Shown here: piece by piece, positions 23,879-32,230 of the stretch
Position numbering within the stretch: the stretch's first letter is position 1
How the letters are laid out: every line of letters starts with the position of its first letter
Source of the DNA: DASQMT01 sp963827335
GTDB lineage: Bacteria > Actinomycetota > Thermoleophilia > Solirubrobacterales > Solirubrobacteraceae
DNA: 64,000 bases
Reading direction: 5' to 3'
NCBI GenBank assembly: GCA_963827335.1
Contig: CAWHAP010000002.1
Location: 124,001 to 188,000, forward strand
Program-made: the position numbers and the translations under genes
The notes under the pieces: model-generated
What the model saw: only the letters and a program-made list of their open reading frames with translations
Database searches by the model: none
Told to the model about the DNA's origin: nothing

Positions 23879-25068
23879 GCGCGCCAGGCCTCGAGCTCGC
23901 ACGCGGCGGCCGCGGCGCCGTCGTGCGCGGCGATCCATGCGGCGAGCCGCCGTGCCCGTGCGCGGCGGCGCGGGTCGCCCAGCGCGCGCTCGACGGCGAG
24001 CCGGAGCGTGCGCGGGGCGAGCAGGCGGCGGGGGAGGCGCACCCCGACGCCCGCCCAGTCCGCGCGCGCGGCGTTCTCGGCCATGTCGCCGGCCGCGGGG
24101 CACACGACGACCGGGCAGCCGCACGAGAGCGCCCGCACGAGCGTGCCGTGGCCGCCGTGGGTGACGACGAGGTCGCAGTGGGGCATCGTCCGCGCGTAGG
24201 AGAGCCAGTCCACGAGCACCGCGTTGGCCGGCACCGCGACGGGCGGATCGGGCGCGCGGCCGTTGTAGGTCGCGATCACGCGCACGGGCGCCCGCGCCAG
24301 CCCGGCGAGCGCGGCGCGCAGCAGCGCGTGGCCGGGGTCCTGCGCCGTCGAGGGCGCGACGAGCACGACGGGTCCGGCGCCCGGCGGCGGCTCGACCGGC
24401 TCGCCCGGCGGCTCCCACAGCAGCGGTCCGACCACCCGCAGCCACGGCTCCCAGGCCCGCGGGTACTCGAGCTGCGGGAGCGTGCCGACGAGGGTCAGCG
24501 CGCGCGACAGGCCCGTGTGCCGGTACGGCAGCGGGCCCAGGCCCAGCCGCGCGCGGCAGTCGTTGTACTCCGCGCGCCCCTGGTCGAGCCCGCGGCCGAT
24601 CACGCCGTCGAACCGCCGCCACGCCCACGCGCCCGCCCGCGTGCGCGGGAGCCGGGCGCCCACGGAGTAGGGCGGGAAGCCGGGCGCCGCCCACGGGTGC
24701 ACGTGCGGGACGAGCGTCGCCACGGGCACGCGGCAGAGCTCGGCGGCGAGGGCGGGGGCGACGGTGAGGATGTCCGCGACGGCGAGGTCGGGCGCGAACG
24801 CCTCGACCGAGGGCACCGTCTCGCGCGCGGCGCGCACGGCGGCCTCGAACGGCTTGAGCGCCCGTTCGCGGGTGGGGAAGACCTGGTACTCCGGGGCGGC
24901 GGCGAACGTCATCCCGGCGGACTCGGCCGGCGCGCGCCAGCGCTGCCAGGTCTGCAGCGCGACCGTGTGCCCGCGCGCGACGAGCGCCTCGCCGAGCGCG
25001 AGCATCGGGAACGCGTGCCCGGGATCCCCGAACGCGCCGAGGTACACGCGCAGCGGGCCGCCGCTCAC
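23875..25068 (-). CDS. Glycosyltransferase, GT1/MGT type
   Basis: 397 residues on the minus strand, GTG start at 25068 overlapping the GNAT stop (GTGA). Two Rossmann-like halves of the GT-B fold: N-terminal LGAFGDPGHAFPMLALGEAL and C-terminal donor-binding LVVTHGGHGTLVRALSCGCPVVVCP, the HGGxGT motif of UDP-sugar dependent GT1 enzymes (macrolide- and glycolipid-type glycosyltransferases). The acceptor is unknown. It is the last gene of a three-gene minus-strand operon with the LLM oxidoreductase and GNAT genes, which may modify one small molecule (inference). Confidence 0.85.
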   Translation of the reverse strand: MSGGPLRVYLGAFGDPGHAFPMLALGEALVARGHTVALQTWQRWRAPAESAGMTFAAAPEYQVFPTRERALKPFEAAVRAARETVPSVEAFAPDLAVADILTVAPALAAELCRVPVATLVPHVHPWAAPGFPPYSVGARLPRTRAGAWAWRRFDGVIGRGLDQGRAEYNDCRARLGLGPLPYRHTGLSRALTLVGTLPQLEYPRAWEPWLRVVGPLLWEPPGEPVEPPPGAGPVVLVAPSTAQDPGHALLRAALAGLARAPVRVIATYNGRAPDPPVAVPANAVLVDWLSYARTMPHCDLVVTHGGHGTLVRALSCGCPVVVCPAAGDMAENAARADWAGVGVRLPRRLLAPRTLRLAVERALGDPRRRARARRLAAWIAAHDGAAAAACELEAWRA

Positions 25069-25628
25069 AGCGACTTGACGTACGCGACGATCGGCAGCGC
25101 CAGCTCGGCGAGCCACTGGACGCGCCCGTCGTGGCGCCAGCCGGTGGCCTCGTAGAAGCGGCGGGCCGGCGCCTCCTGCGGGGTCCAGAGCTGGACCTCG
25201 CGGTAGCGCTCGGCCCGCATCGTCGCCTCCGCGGCGGCCAGGAGCGCGGCGGCGATGCCCTCGCGCCAGCGGTGGGGGTGCGTGAAGACGGCGGCGACGT
25301 GCGCCCGGCCGGGGATCGGCTCGACCGTGAGGACGCCGGCCCGCTCGGGCCGGCCGGACGGGCTGGGCAGCGACCGCTGCACGACGGCCTGGGTGAAGCA
25401 GACGAGCCCGACCACCCGCGCGGACGGCTCGATCGCGATCCGCGTCCACCACGAGCCGTCGGCGATCCGGCCGCGCCAGCGGTCCAGCTCGGCGCCGGCC
25501 GGCGGCGGCTCCCAGCCCGGCGGCGCCCACGTGCGGTAGGTCTCGTCGCAGGCCGCGACGAGCGCGGCGATGGACGGGATGTCGGCCGTCCCGGGTGCAC
25601 GCAGCTCGAGGTCGGCGGGGAGCGTCAC
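25065..25628 (-). CDS. GNAT family N-acetyltransferase
   Basis: 187 residues, GTG 25628 overlapping the stop of the LLM gene. GNAT fold: central VVGLVCFTQA and VAAVFTHPHRWREGIAAALL (acetyl-CoA loop R-x-x-G-x-A) and C-terminal RRFYEATGWRHDG. Transfers an acyl group from acyl-CoA to an unknown amine. Middle gene of the coupled LLM-GNAT-GT operon. Confidence 0.87.
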   Translation of the reverse strand: MTLPADLELRAPGTADIPSIAALVAACDETYRTWAPPGWEPPPAGAELDRWRGRIADGSWWTRIAIEPSARVVGLVCFTQAVVQRSLPSPSGRPERAGVLTVEPIPGRAHVAAVFTHPHRWREGIAAALLAAAEATMRAERYREVQLWTPQEAPARRFYEATGWRHDGRVQWLAELALPIVAYVKSL

Positions 25629-26665
25629 CCGGCCAGCTCGGCGACGAGCTGCAGCTGCCGGAGGCGCTCCTCGAACGTCCACGCCATCGGCGAGACCATC
25701 AGCGTGCCGACGCCGGCGTCGCGGTAGACCGCGAGGCGCTCGCGCACCACGTCGGGCGGCCCGCACAGCGAGACGGCGTCGATCAGCTCGGCCGGCAGCG
25801 CGGCGGCGGCCTCGTCCTTGCGGCCGGCGAGGTAGAGGTCCTGCACCTCCTGCGCGGCCGCCTCGAACCCGTAGCGCCGGACGAGCGCGTTGTAGAAGTT
25901 CTGCTCGCGCGAGCCCATGCCGCCGACGTAGAGCGCGAAGAAGTGGCGCAGCGCGTCGCGCGCCGCGTCGCGGTCGTCCTGCACGTTGACCTGGACCGTC
26001 GGGGCGATGTCGAAGTCGGCGAAGGACTTGCCGCCGCCGGCGCGCGCGAAGCCCTCCTCGAGCAGCGGCCGGAACTCCGCGACGTGCTCGGGCGAGAAGA
26101 TCGTCGGGATCCAGCCGTCGGCGATCTCGGCGGTCAGGGTGGTGTTGCGCGGCCCGATCGCCGCGATGTAGACCGGGATCCGCTCCTGGACGGGGGCGAT
26201 GGTCAGCTTGAGCGCCTTGCCGGGCCCGCCGGGCAGGGGCAGCTGGAGCGTCTCGCCCTCGTAGGCCACCCGCTCGCGCCGCAGCGCCATGCGCACGACC
26301 TCGACGTACTCGCGCGTGCGCTGCAGCTGGCGGCCGAAGCGCTGGCCGTGCCAGCCCTCGGCCACCTGCGGCCCGCTGGACCCGATCCCGAGCAGCATGC
26401 GGCCGTCCGAGAGCTGGTCGAGCGTGGCGGCGGTCATCGCCGTCATCGCGGCGGAGCGGCCGGGCATCTGCAGGATCGCCGAGCCGAGCTTGATGCGGTC
26501 GGTCTGCGCGGCCAGCCACGCGAGGATCGTCGCCGCGTCGGATCCGTAGGCCTCGGCGGTCCAGACCGAGTCGTACCCGAGCCGCTCGGCCTCCTGGACG
26601 AGCGCGAGCTGGTCGGCGGCGGTGAGTCCGAGGCCCCAGTAGCCGATATGGAGTCCCAGGCGCAT
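25625..26665 (-). CDS. LLM class F420-dependent oxidoreductase
   Basis: 346 residues, ATG 26665, minus strand. Bacterial-luciferase-like TIM barrel: RLGLHIGYWG at the start, GYDSVWTAEAYGSDA, LGSAILQMPGRSAAMTAM and LLGIGSSGPQVAEGWHG are typical of the F420-using branch (MSMEG/LLM_F420 families). Uses reduced F420 or F420 as hydride carrier on an unknown substrate. TAGAGT on the minus strand (26680-26675) ends 9 bases before the start. First gene of the operon. Confidence 0.88.
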   Translation of the reverse strand: MRLGLHIGYWGLGLTAADQLALVQEAERLGYDSVWTAEAYGSDAATILAWLAAQTDRIKLGSAILQMPGRSAAMTAMTAATLDQLSDGRMLLGIGSSGPQVAEGWHGQRFGRQLQRTREYVEVVRMALRRERVAYEGETLQLPLPGGPGKALKLTIAPVQERIPVYIAAIGPRNTTLTAEIADGWIPTIFSPEHVAEFRPLLEEGFARAGGGKSFADFDIAPTVQVNVQDDRDAARDALRHFFALYVGGMGSREQNFYNALVRRYGFEAAAQEVQDLYLAGRKDEAAAALPAELIDAVSLCGPPDVVRERLAVYRDAGVGTLMVSPMAWTFEERLRQLQLVAELAG

Positions 26666-26702
26666 GGCCGGGGCACTCTAACGTCGCCCGGCGGGCGAGC
26701 CC

Positions 26703-27074
26703 TCAGTCCGCTCCCAGCTCGTCCACCAGCCGGAGCAGCCGCAGCGGCGAGAACGGCTTGGTGAGGAACAGGTCGGCGCCGGCGTCGACCGCCCGGTCCT
26801 GCGCGGGGCCGTCGGACATCGCGGTGAGCATGATGATCGTCGCCTCCGCCGTCACCGGGTCCGAGCGCAGGCGCCGGCACGTCTCGATCCCGTTCAGGCG
26901 CGGCATGTCGTAGTCGAGGAAGACGATCTCCGGCCGGTCCTCGGCTGCCGCCTCGAGCGCCGCCATCCCGTCGCCCGCCTCGCGCAGGGTGTAGCCCGCC
27001 ACGTCCCGGAGCGTCGTGGTGATGAGCTTCCGGATCAGGGGGTCGTCGTCGACGATCAGGATCGTGTGCGTCAT
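26703..27074 (-). CDS. Single-domain response regulator (CheY-like)
   Basis: 123 residues, ATG 27074 in ATGA overlap with the HD-GYP gene. The receiver domain is complete: acidic pocket DDD at residues 9-11, phospho-acceptor Asp in VFLDYDMP near 54, Thr in MLTAMSD and Lys in FLTKPFSP. No output domain, so it must act by protein contact, most likely with its operon partner, the HD-GYP protein, or a kinase elsewhere. Confidence 0.9.
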   Translation of the reverse strand: MTHTILIVDDDPLIRKLITTTLRDVAGYTLREAGDGMAALEAAAEDRPEIVFLDYDMPRLNGIETCRRLRSDPVTAEATIIMLTAMSDGPAQDRAVDAGADLFLTKPFSPLRLLRLVDELGAD

Positions 27075-27820
27075 GCGATCCCGTCGCGGATGCGGGCGAA
27101 CGCCTCGTCCGGGACCGTCTCGTAGGCCGCGACGATCGCCGGGTCGAACTGGCTGCCCGCCGCGTCGCGGATCACGTGCCGCGCCTCCGCCCACGGGCAC
27201 GCGGGGCGGTAGGGCCGGTCCGTCGTCAGCGCGTCGAGCGTGTCGGCGACCGCGAACACGCGCGCCTGGACCGGGATCGCCTCCCCGCCCAGCCGGTCGG
27301 GGTAGCCCGCGCCGTCCCAGCGCTCGTGGTGGTGGCGGACGACGACCTTCGCCTCGTCGAGGAAGTCGATGTGGCGCAGGATCTCCGAGCCGATCACCGG
27401 GTGCTTGACCATCAGCGCCCGCTCCTCGGCCGTCAGCGGGCCGGGCTTGAACAGGATCGCGTCGGGGACCGCCACCTTGCCGACGTCGTGGAGCAGGAAC
27501 CCGAACTCGATCTGGGGGTCGACCTCGACGCCGGCGGCGTGCGCGATCCGCAGCCCGTACGCCGCCACGCGCTCGGCGTGCTTGCCCGTGTAGGCGTCCC
27601 GCGCCTCGACCGCGTTCGCGAGGGCCAGCACGGTCGCCTTGTAGGAGCGCCGCAGCTCCCGGGCGCGGTCGCGCTCCTGCTTGAAGATCTCCCGCAGGTC
27701 CGCCGCGTAGTGCTCGAGCTGGCGCTGGCGCGCGGCCGCCTCGCGCTCGAGGCGCGCGAGCCGCGCGCGCAGCGAGGCCACGGTGTCCTTGCCATGGGTT
27801 GCTCGAGTGGTGGAACTCAC
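27071..27820 (-). CDS. HD-GYP domain protein, probable cyclic-di-GMP phosphodiesterase
   Basis: 249 residues from GTG 27820. Residues ~12-65 are a coiled coil (ASLRARLARLEREAAARQRQ); the rest is an HD-GYP domain with LLHDVGKVAVPD, HP in VKHPVIGSEIL, HHHERWDGAGYPDRL and DTLDALTTDRPYR. All metal ligands appear intact. It should hydrolyse c-di-GMP to GMP. It precedes and overlaps the receiver gene, a split version of the RpfG arrangement where receiver and HD-GYP are fused. Confidence 0.9.
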   Translation of the reverse strand: MSSTTRATHGKDTVASLRARLARLEREAAARQRQLEHYAADLREIFKQERDRARELRRSYKATVLALANAVEARDAYTGKHAERVAAYGLRIAHAAGVEVDPQIEFGFLLHDVGKVAVPDAILFKPGPLTAEERALMVKHPVIGSEILRHIDFLDEAKVVVRHHHERWDGAGYPDRLGGEAIPVQARVFAVADTLDALTTDRPYRPACPWAEARHVIRDAAGSQFDPAIVAAYETVPDEAFARIRDGIA

Positions 27821-27907
27821 TGCTGTCCGGGGTCTCCTACCGCATGCCGGGGGGTGTTTCCTCCCAGCTCCTAACGAGGCGCGCTGCCGGAAATTGCGTC
27901 GGCCCGG

Positions 27908-28630
27908 TCAGAGCGCCTCACCGGGGCGCTGGAAGACGATCTCCGGAATGACACAGTAGGGCGAAGTCCGGAGGAGGAAACGGACCGCCTCGGATATGTC
28001 CTCCGGGCGGATCATCTTGTCCTGACCGACGTGTTCGCGTACGAACTCGGTCATCGCGGTGTCGACGAACCCGGGGCACAGCGCGACCGACTTGACGCCG
28101 TCGCCGTTGAGCTCCTTGTTCATCGCCTGGGTCCAGCCGATCACGCCCGCCTTGGTGGCCGAGTAGACGTTCAGCCACGCCTGGCCGCTCTTGCCCGAGA
28201 TCGACGACGTGTTCACGACGAGGGCGTTGCGGTGCTCGGCGCCGGCGGCGCGCAGGAGGTCCGCGCACTCGCGGTAGAAGAGGATCACCGAGCGCAGGTT
28301 GACGTCGAGCTGCAGGTCGACCTTCTTCGTGACGGCGTCGGCCACGGCCGCGCCGACGCCCACGCCCGCGTTGTTCACCAGCACGTCCAGCCGGCCCCAG
28401 CGCTCGCGGTGGGCCGCCACCACGCGCCGGATGTCGTCCTCGTCGGCCATGTTGCCCGCGGCCTCCTCGACCTCGTACCCGCGCTCGCGCAGCCCGGCGG
28501 CCGCCTCCGCGAGCTTGTCGGGCCGGCGCGCGGCGACGGTGAGGCCGTGGCCCTCCTCGCCCAGCATGCCCGCGATGGCGAGCCCGATCCCACTCGAGGC
28601 TCCGGTGACGAGGGCGACGCGATCCGGCAT
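27908..28630 (-). CDS. Short-chain dehydrogenase/reductase
   Basis: 240 residues. I start at ATG 28630 (MPDRVALVTGASSGIG); the open frame upstream is not SDR-like. Cofactor motif TGASSGIG at 9-16, NNAG near 87, catalytic Ser in NTSSISGK, YSATKAG (Tyr-x3-Lys) near 155. The R after the third strand (VAARRPDK) suggests NADP. Substrate unknown. Single gene, divergent from the HELNH gene. Confidence 0.9.
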   Translation of the reverse strand: MPDRVALVTGASSGIGLAIAGMLGEEGHGLTVAARRPDKLAEAAAGLRERGYEVEEAAGNMADEDDIRRVVAAHRERWGRLDVLVNNAGVGVGAAVADAVTKKVDLQLDVNLRSVILFYRECADLLRAAGAEHRNALVVNTSSISGKSGQAWLNVYSATKAGVIGWTQAMNKELNGDGVKSVALCPGFVDTAMTEFVREHVGQDKMIRPEDISEAVRFLLRTSPYCVIPEIVFQRPGEAL

Positions 28631-28703
28631 GGGCGGGTCCAATCTGTCGATGACTTCGGCCGCGGAGGGCGGGTGCCGAATCAAAGCAGGCCGTGGCTCG
28701 ACG

Positions 28704-28709
28704 TACGAT
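28704..28709 (+). promoter_or_regulatory. -10 hexamer of the HELNH gene
   Basis: TACGAT, 6 bases before ATG 28716; a leaderless promoter of the pattern found in ten places in the window. Confidence 0.5.
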
Positions 28710-28715
28710 CGATCG

Positions 28716-29945
28716 ATGCCGTTCGCCATCATGCTGACCCTCGGCGCGATCCTCGCCGTACTCGCCCTCGTGTCCGAGGGCGGCGGAGAGGACGCCGCGC
28801 GGCCGCCGCTGCGGCCGGATCCGGTCAGCCGGATCATCGAGCGGGTCGAGCGCGAGCGCTCGCTGGCGTTCACGCGCGATCCCGCGCCGCAGACCGTGAC
28901 GGCGGCGCAGGCGCGCGCGGAGGGGCTCGCGTCGCTCGACGAGGACTACCCGCCCGCGCGCCGGCGCGCGGACGCGGACCTGCTGGCGCTGCTCGGCCTG
29001 CTGCCACCGGGCACGGATCTCGGCGCGGCGATGGGGGACACCTACGAGCAGGGCGTGGCGGGCTACTACGACCCGCGCTCGGGACGGATGCGGATCGTGC
29101 GCGGCGCGCAGACCGCGAACCGGGTGCTCTACGAGATGACCGTCGCACACGAGCTCAACCACGCGCTGGAGGACCAGCGCTTCGGCTACGACCTCGAGCG
29201 GCTCGCGTCGGGCGACGATCGGGCGCTCGCCTACAGCGCGCTCGTCGAGGGCAGCGCGACGGCGCTGATGTACCGCTACGCGGGCGCGCGGTTCGGGGCC
29301 GAGGAGCGCTTCGGCGGGATCGCGGCCTCGGCGTTCGCGCCGACCGGCGACCTGCCGCCGTTCCTGATGGCGCAGCTGCTGTTCCCCTACGTGGCCGGCG
29401 AGCAGTTCGTCGCGCGCCTGCTCGAGGTCGGCGACGGCGGGTGGGCCGTCGTGGACACCGCGTTCCGGTTCCGCCCGCCGGCGTCGACGGAGCAGATCCT
29501 GCACCCGCAGGCGTACCTGGAGGTCGAGCAGCCCGACCGCGTGTCCGTGCGCGGGCCGGCGGCCGCGCTGGGGGCGGGCTGGCGCGAGCTGCACGGCGGG
29601 ACGCTCGGCGAGTGGCTGACGCAGCGGATGCTCGCGCGCGCGGGCGGGACCGGCGCAGCCGGCGCGGCGGCGGGCTGGGGCGGCGACCGCTACGCGCTGC
29701 TCGGCGACGGCGAGCGGCGCGCGCTCGTCGCCCGCTGGCGCTGGGACACGCCGGCCGACGCGGACGCGTTCGCGGCGGCGCTGCGGGCCTGGGGCGACGA
29801 GGGGCTGCCGGACTCGCAGCCGGCGGGCGCGGACGCCTGGCGCACCCCCGGCGGTGCGGCCGCGCTGGCGCGGCGCGGCGACGCGCTCACGCTCGCGCTG
29901 GCGCCGTCGGCGGCGCTCGCGCGCCGCGCCGCGCGGGCCCACTAG
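28716..29945 (+). CDS. Membrane-anchored protein with HExxH motif, probable zinc peptidase
   Basis: 409 residues. One N-terminal hydrophobic segment (AIMLTLGAILAVLALV) acts as anchor or signal. The motif VAHELNHALEDQRFG near residue 148 with SALVEGSATALMYRY about 35 residues later is the HExxH...E pattern of gluzincins, and the same pairing is seen in the lipoprotein at 12683. The C-terminal half is rich in Ala/Arg without a recognised domain. Neighbours (SDR divergent, tRNA-Met after) say nothing about the role. Confidence 0.65.
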   Translation: MPFAIMLTLGAILAVLALVSEGGGEDAARPPLRPDPVSRIIERVERERSLAFTRDPAPQTVTAAQARAEGLASLDEDYPPARRRADADLLALLGLLPPGTDLGAAMGDTYEQGVAGYYDPRSGRMRIVRGAQTANRVLYEMTVAHELNHALEDQRFGYDLERLASGDDRALAYSALVEGSATALMYRYAGARFGAEERFGGIAASAFAPTGDLPPFLMAQLLFPYVAGEQFVARLLEVGDGGWAVVDTAFRFRPPASTEQILHPQAYLEVEQPDRVSVRGPAAALGAGWRELHGGTLGEWLTQRMLARAGGTGAAGAAAGWGGDRYALLGDGERRALVARWRWDTPADADAFAAALRAWGDEGLPDSQPAGADAWRTPGGAAALARRGDALTLALAPSAALARRAARAH

Positions 29946-29961
29946 CCTTGCTGCCGCGCGG

Positions 29962-30034
29962 GGGCCGGTAGCTCAGCGGTCAGAGCAGCGGGCTCATAAC
30001 CCGACAGACGGAGGTTCGAATCCTCCCCGGCCCA
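29962..30034 (+). tRNA. tRNA-Met (CAT), elongator type
   Basis: 73 bases before CCA (CCA not encoded). Acceptor GGGCCGG pairs fully with CCGGCCC, D arm GCTC/GAGC, anticodon loop CTCATAA, T arm GGAGG-TTCGAAT-CCTCC. G1-C72 pairing and the GCTC D stem argue against the initiator; a tRNA-Ile2 with modified CAT cannot be excluded. Confidence 0.88.
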
Positions 30035-30048
30035 CTTCGCTTCCCGCA

Positions 30049-30990
30049 TCATCGCGCGGAGGGTGGGTCCTCGGTGTGGCGCCGCGCGACCTCGCGGAGG
30101 GCGTCGATGACGGCGAGCGCGGCCGGCGCCCGCTGCTCACGCATGGTGGCCGCCTGGATGCGGCGGACAGGTGCGCGCTGGAGCGGGATGGCAACGATCT
30201 GCCCCGGGTCGAGGATCACGTTGAGGCGGTGGGCGACGGTGACGCCCCGGCCGGCCGCGACGAACGCCTGCGCCTCGATCGGCTCGTCCCCGTGGCCGGC
30301 GTTCAGGATCGGCGGCGTGAGCCGCGCCCGGGCGAGCACGTGGTCGACGAGCTCGGCGGCCGACCCGCGGTGGGCGCGTATCCAGGTGTCGCCGGCGAGG
30401 TCCGCCGGTGCGACCGAGGTGGCGCGAGCGAGCGCGTGGCCGGCCGGGACGAGGGCGCGCGGCGGATCCTCGAAGAGCGGGACGACGTCGATGTCCGCCG
30501 GGGGCGGGCTCGGGTCGAACGCGTGCTCGAAGACGATCGCGACGTCCAGCTCGCCGGCGGCCAGGCCGCGGAACGCGGTCGTCCGGTCGACGAGCCGGTC
30601 CTCGATGACGTCGTGCTGGAGGCGGAACAGGTCGGGGTGCCGTGCCTCGAGCACCGCCGCCAGCTCGGCCGACAGGTACACCAGCGCGGTGAAGAACGAT
30701 CCCAGGCGGACGTGACCGGATCGCAGGCCGGCGAGGTCGGCGATCTGCGCCTCGGCCAGCGCGAGCCGGCCGAGCACGGCCTCGGCGTGGTGGGCGAGGA
30801 GCTGCCCGGCCTCGGTCGGGTGCACCCCGCGCTGCGTCCGGCGCACGAGCTGCGTGCCGACCTGTCGCTCCAGCAGCGAGATCTGCCGGGACACGGCGGG
30901 CTGGGTGAGGTTCAGGTCGGCCGCGGCGGCCGAGAACGAGCCGCGTGCGAGCACTGCTCGCAGCGTCGCCAGCTTGCCGACGTCCAGCAT
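30049..30990 (-). CDS. LysR family transcriptional regulator
   Basis: 313 residues, ATG 30990. N-terminal winged helix (LRAVLARGSFSAAAADLNLTQPAVSRQISLLE, quoted for its pattern from residue 9) and C-terminal type II periplasmic-binding-like effector domain. TAAGCT on the minus strand (31002-30997) ends 6 bases before the ATG. It is divergent from an MFS exporter gene with a 43-base gap, so it probably controls that gene and itself; effector unknown. Confidence 0.9.
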   Translation of the reverse strand: MLDVGKLATLRAVLARGSFSAAAADLNLTQPAVSRQISLLERQVGTQLVRRTQRGVHPTEAGQLLAHHAEAVLGRLALAEAQIADLAGLRSGHVRLGSFFTALVYLSAELAAVLEARHPDLFRLQHDVIEDRLVDRTTAFRGLAAGELDVAIVFEHAFDPSPPPADIDVVPLFEDPPRALVPAGHALARATSVAPADLAGDTWIRAHRGSAAELVDHVLARARLTPPILNAGHGDEPIEAQAFVAAGRGVTVAHRLNVILDPGQIVAIPLQRAPVRRIQAATMREQRAPAALAVIDALREVARRHTEDPPSAR

Positions 30991-30996
30991 GCAAGA

Positions 30997-31002
30997 AGCT
31001 TA
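30997..31002 (-). promoter_or_regulatory. -10 hexamer of the LysR gene
   Basis: TAAGCT on the minus strand, 6 bases from ATG 30990: leaderless pattern. Confidence 0.5.
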
Positions 31003-31033
31003 GGACAGGGCTGCTCGATCCCTATGCATTCGC

Positions 31034-32221
31034 ATGCCGCGGCCGGGGCACGCCTTGGCGACGATGCATGCGACGAACCGGGAGCGGCGGGCGCGGGCCG
31101 CCACGACCTTGATCTTCTTCATGGTCGGCTGGCTCTACGCCGCCTGGGCGACGCGCATCCCGGCCATCAAGGACGACCTCCGCCTGTCCGACGGCGAGCT
31201 CGGACTCGCGATCCTCGGACTCGAGGCCGGGGCGATCGTCGGCCTGCCGGCCGGCGGTGCCCTCGTCGCCCAGGCCGGGAGCCGCCAGGCGCTCCGCGCC
31301 GGCTTTGCGATCCTTCCTCCCGCGCTGGTCGCCGTCGCGCTCGCGCCCACGCTCGCCACCCTCGCCGCGTCGCTCGCGGTGATGGCGGCGGCGACCAGCG
31401 TCGTCGACGTCGCGATGAACGCCCAGGGCGTCGAGCTCGAGCGCCGCTACGAGCGGCCGATCCTCTCCGGCCTGCACGCCGGCCATCCGCTCGGGCTCGT
31501 GGCCGGAGGCCTCGCCGGCACCGCGGCGGCTGCGGCCGGGACGTCGGTGCGCGCGCACTTCGCAGCCGTCGCGGCGGTCGGGCTCGTCACGGCACTCGCG
31601 GCCACGACGGTCCTGGTGCGCGAGCCCGCCCGCGACGGACAGCCGGCGTTCGTGCGCCCCAGCGGCCGCCTGCTGCTCCTCGGCCTGATCGCGTTCTGCG
31701 CCTTCCTGCTCGACGGCGCCGCCTACAACTGGAGCGCCGTCCATGTGCGCAGCGAGCACGCCGCCGGCGCCGGGCTCGCCGCGACCGCGTTCACGCTGTT
31801 CTCGCTCACCCTCGCGGTCGGGCGCCTGTTCGGCGATCGGCTCGTGGCGCGCTTCGGCCGCATACGGGTCGCGCAGGGCTGCGGTGCCGTCGCCGCGGCC
31901 GGCAGCCTCCTGGCGATCGCGGCGCCGACGGCCCCGATGTGCCTCGCGGGCTGGGCGCTGTTCGGGCTCGGGCTCGCCGCGCTGGCGCCGACCGTGCTCG
32001 GCGCCGCCGCGAGCGTCTCCGGCGCGCCGCCGGCCGTCGCGATCGCCGCCGTCACGACGATCGGCTACCTCGGCTCCTTCACCGGCGCACCTGCGATCGG
32101 TGCGCTCGCGGAGATCAGCGGCCTCTCCGCCGCCCTGGGACTGCTCGTCGCGGTGTGCGCCCTCACGCTCCTGCTCGCGCGCCCCGCCCTGCGCGAGCGC
32201 ACGGGGCGCGTCCCGCGCTGA
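31034..32221 (+). CDS. MFS transporter, YbjJ-like
   Basis: 395 residues from ATG 31034; ATG 31064 (MHATNRERRARAATTL) is an alternative start that fits the family N-terminus equally well. Twelve hydrophobic segments; the first, ATTLIFFMVGWLYAAWATRIPAIKD, and DVAMNAQGVELE are typical of the YbjJ/FucP-like group of major facilitator transporters. Substrate unknown. Divergent from the LysR gene that likely regulates it. Confidence 0.87.
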   Translation: MPRPGHALATMHATNRERRARAATTLIFFMVGWLYAAWATRIPAIKDDLRLSDGELGLAILGLEAGAIVGLPAGGALVAQAGSRQALRAGFAILPPALVAVALAPTLATLAASLAVMAAATSVVDVAMNAQGVELERRYERPILSGLHAGHPLGLVAGGLAGTAAAAAGTSVRAHFAAVAAVGLVTALAATTVLVREPARDGQPAFVRPSGRLLLLGLIAFCAFLLDGAAYNWSAVHVRSEHAAGAGLAATAFTLFSLTLAVGRLFGDRLVARFGRIRVAQGCGAVAAAGSLLAIAAPTAPMCLAGWALFGLGLAALAPTVLGAAASVSGAPPAVAIAAVTTIGYLGSFTGAPAIGALAEISGLSAALGLLVAVCALTLLLARPALRERTGRVPR

Positions 32222-32230
32222 CGACGTGCC

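Noticed and set aside
29962..30034. Initiator tRNA
   Set aside because: It has a G1-C72 pair and an elongator-type D arm; the initiator has a mismatch at 1-72.
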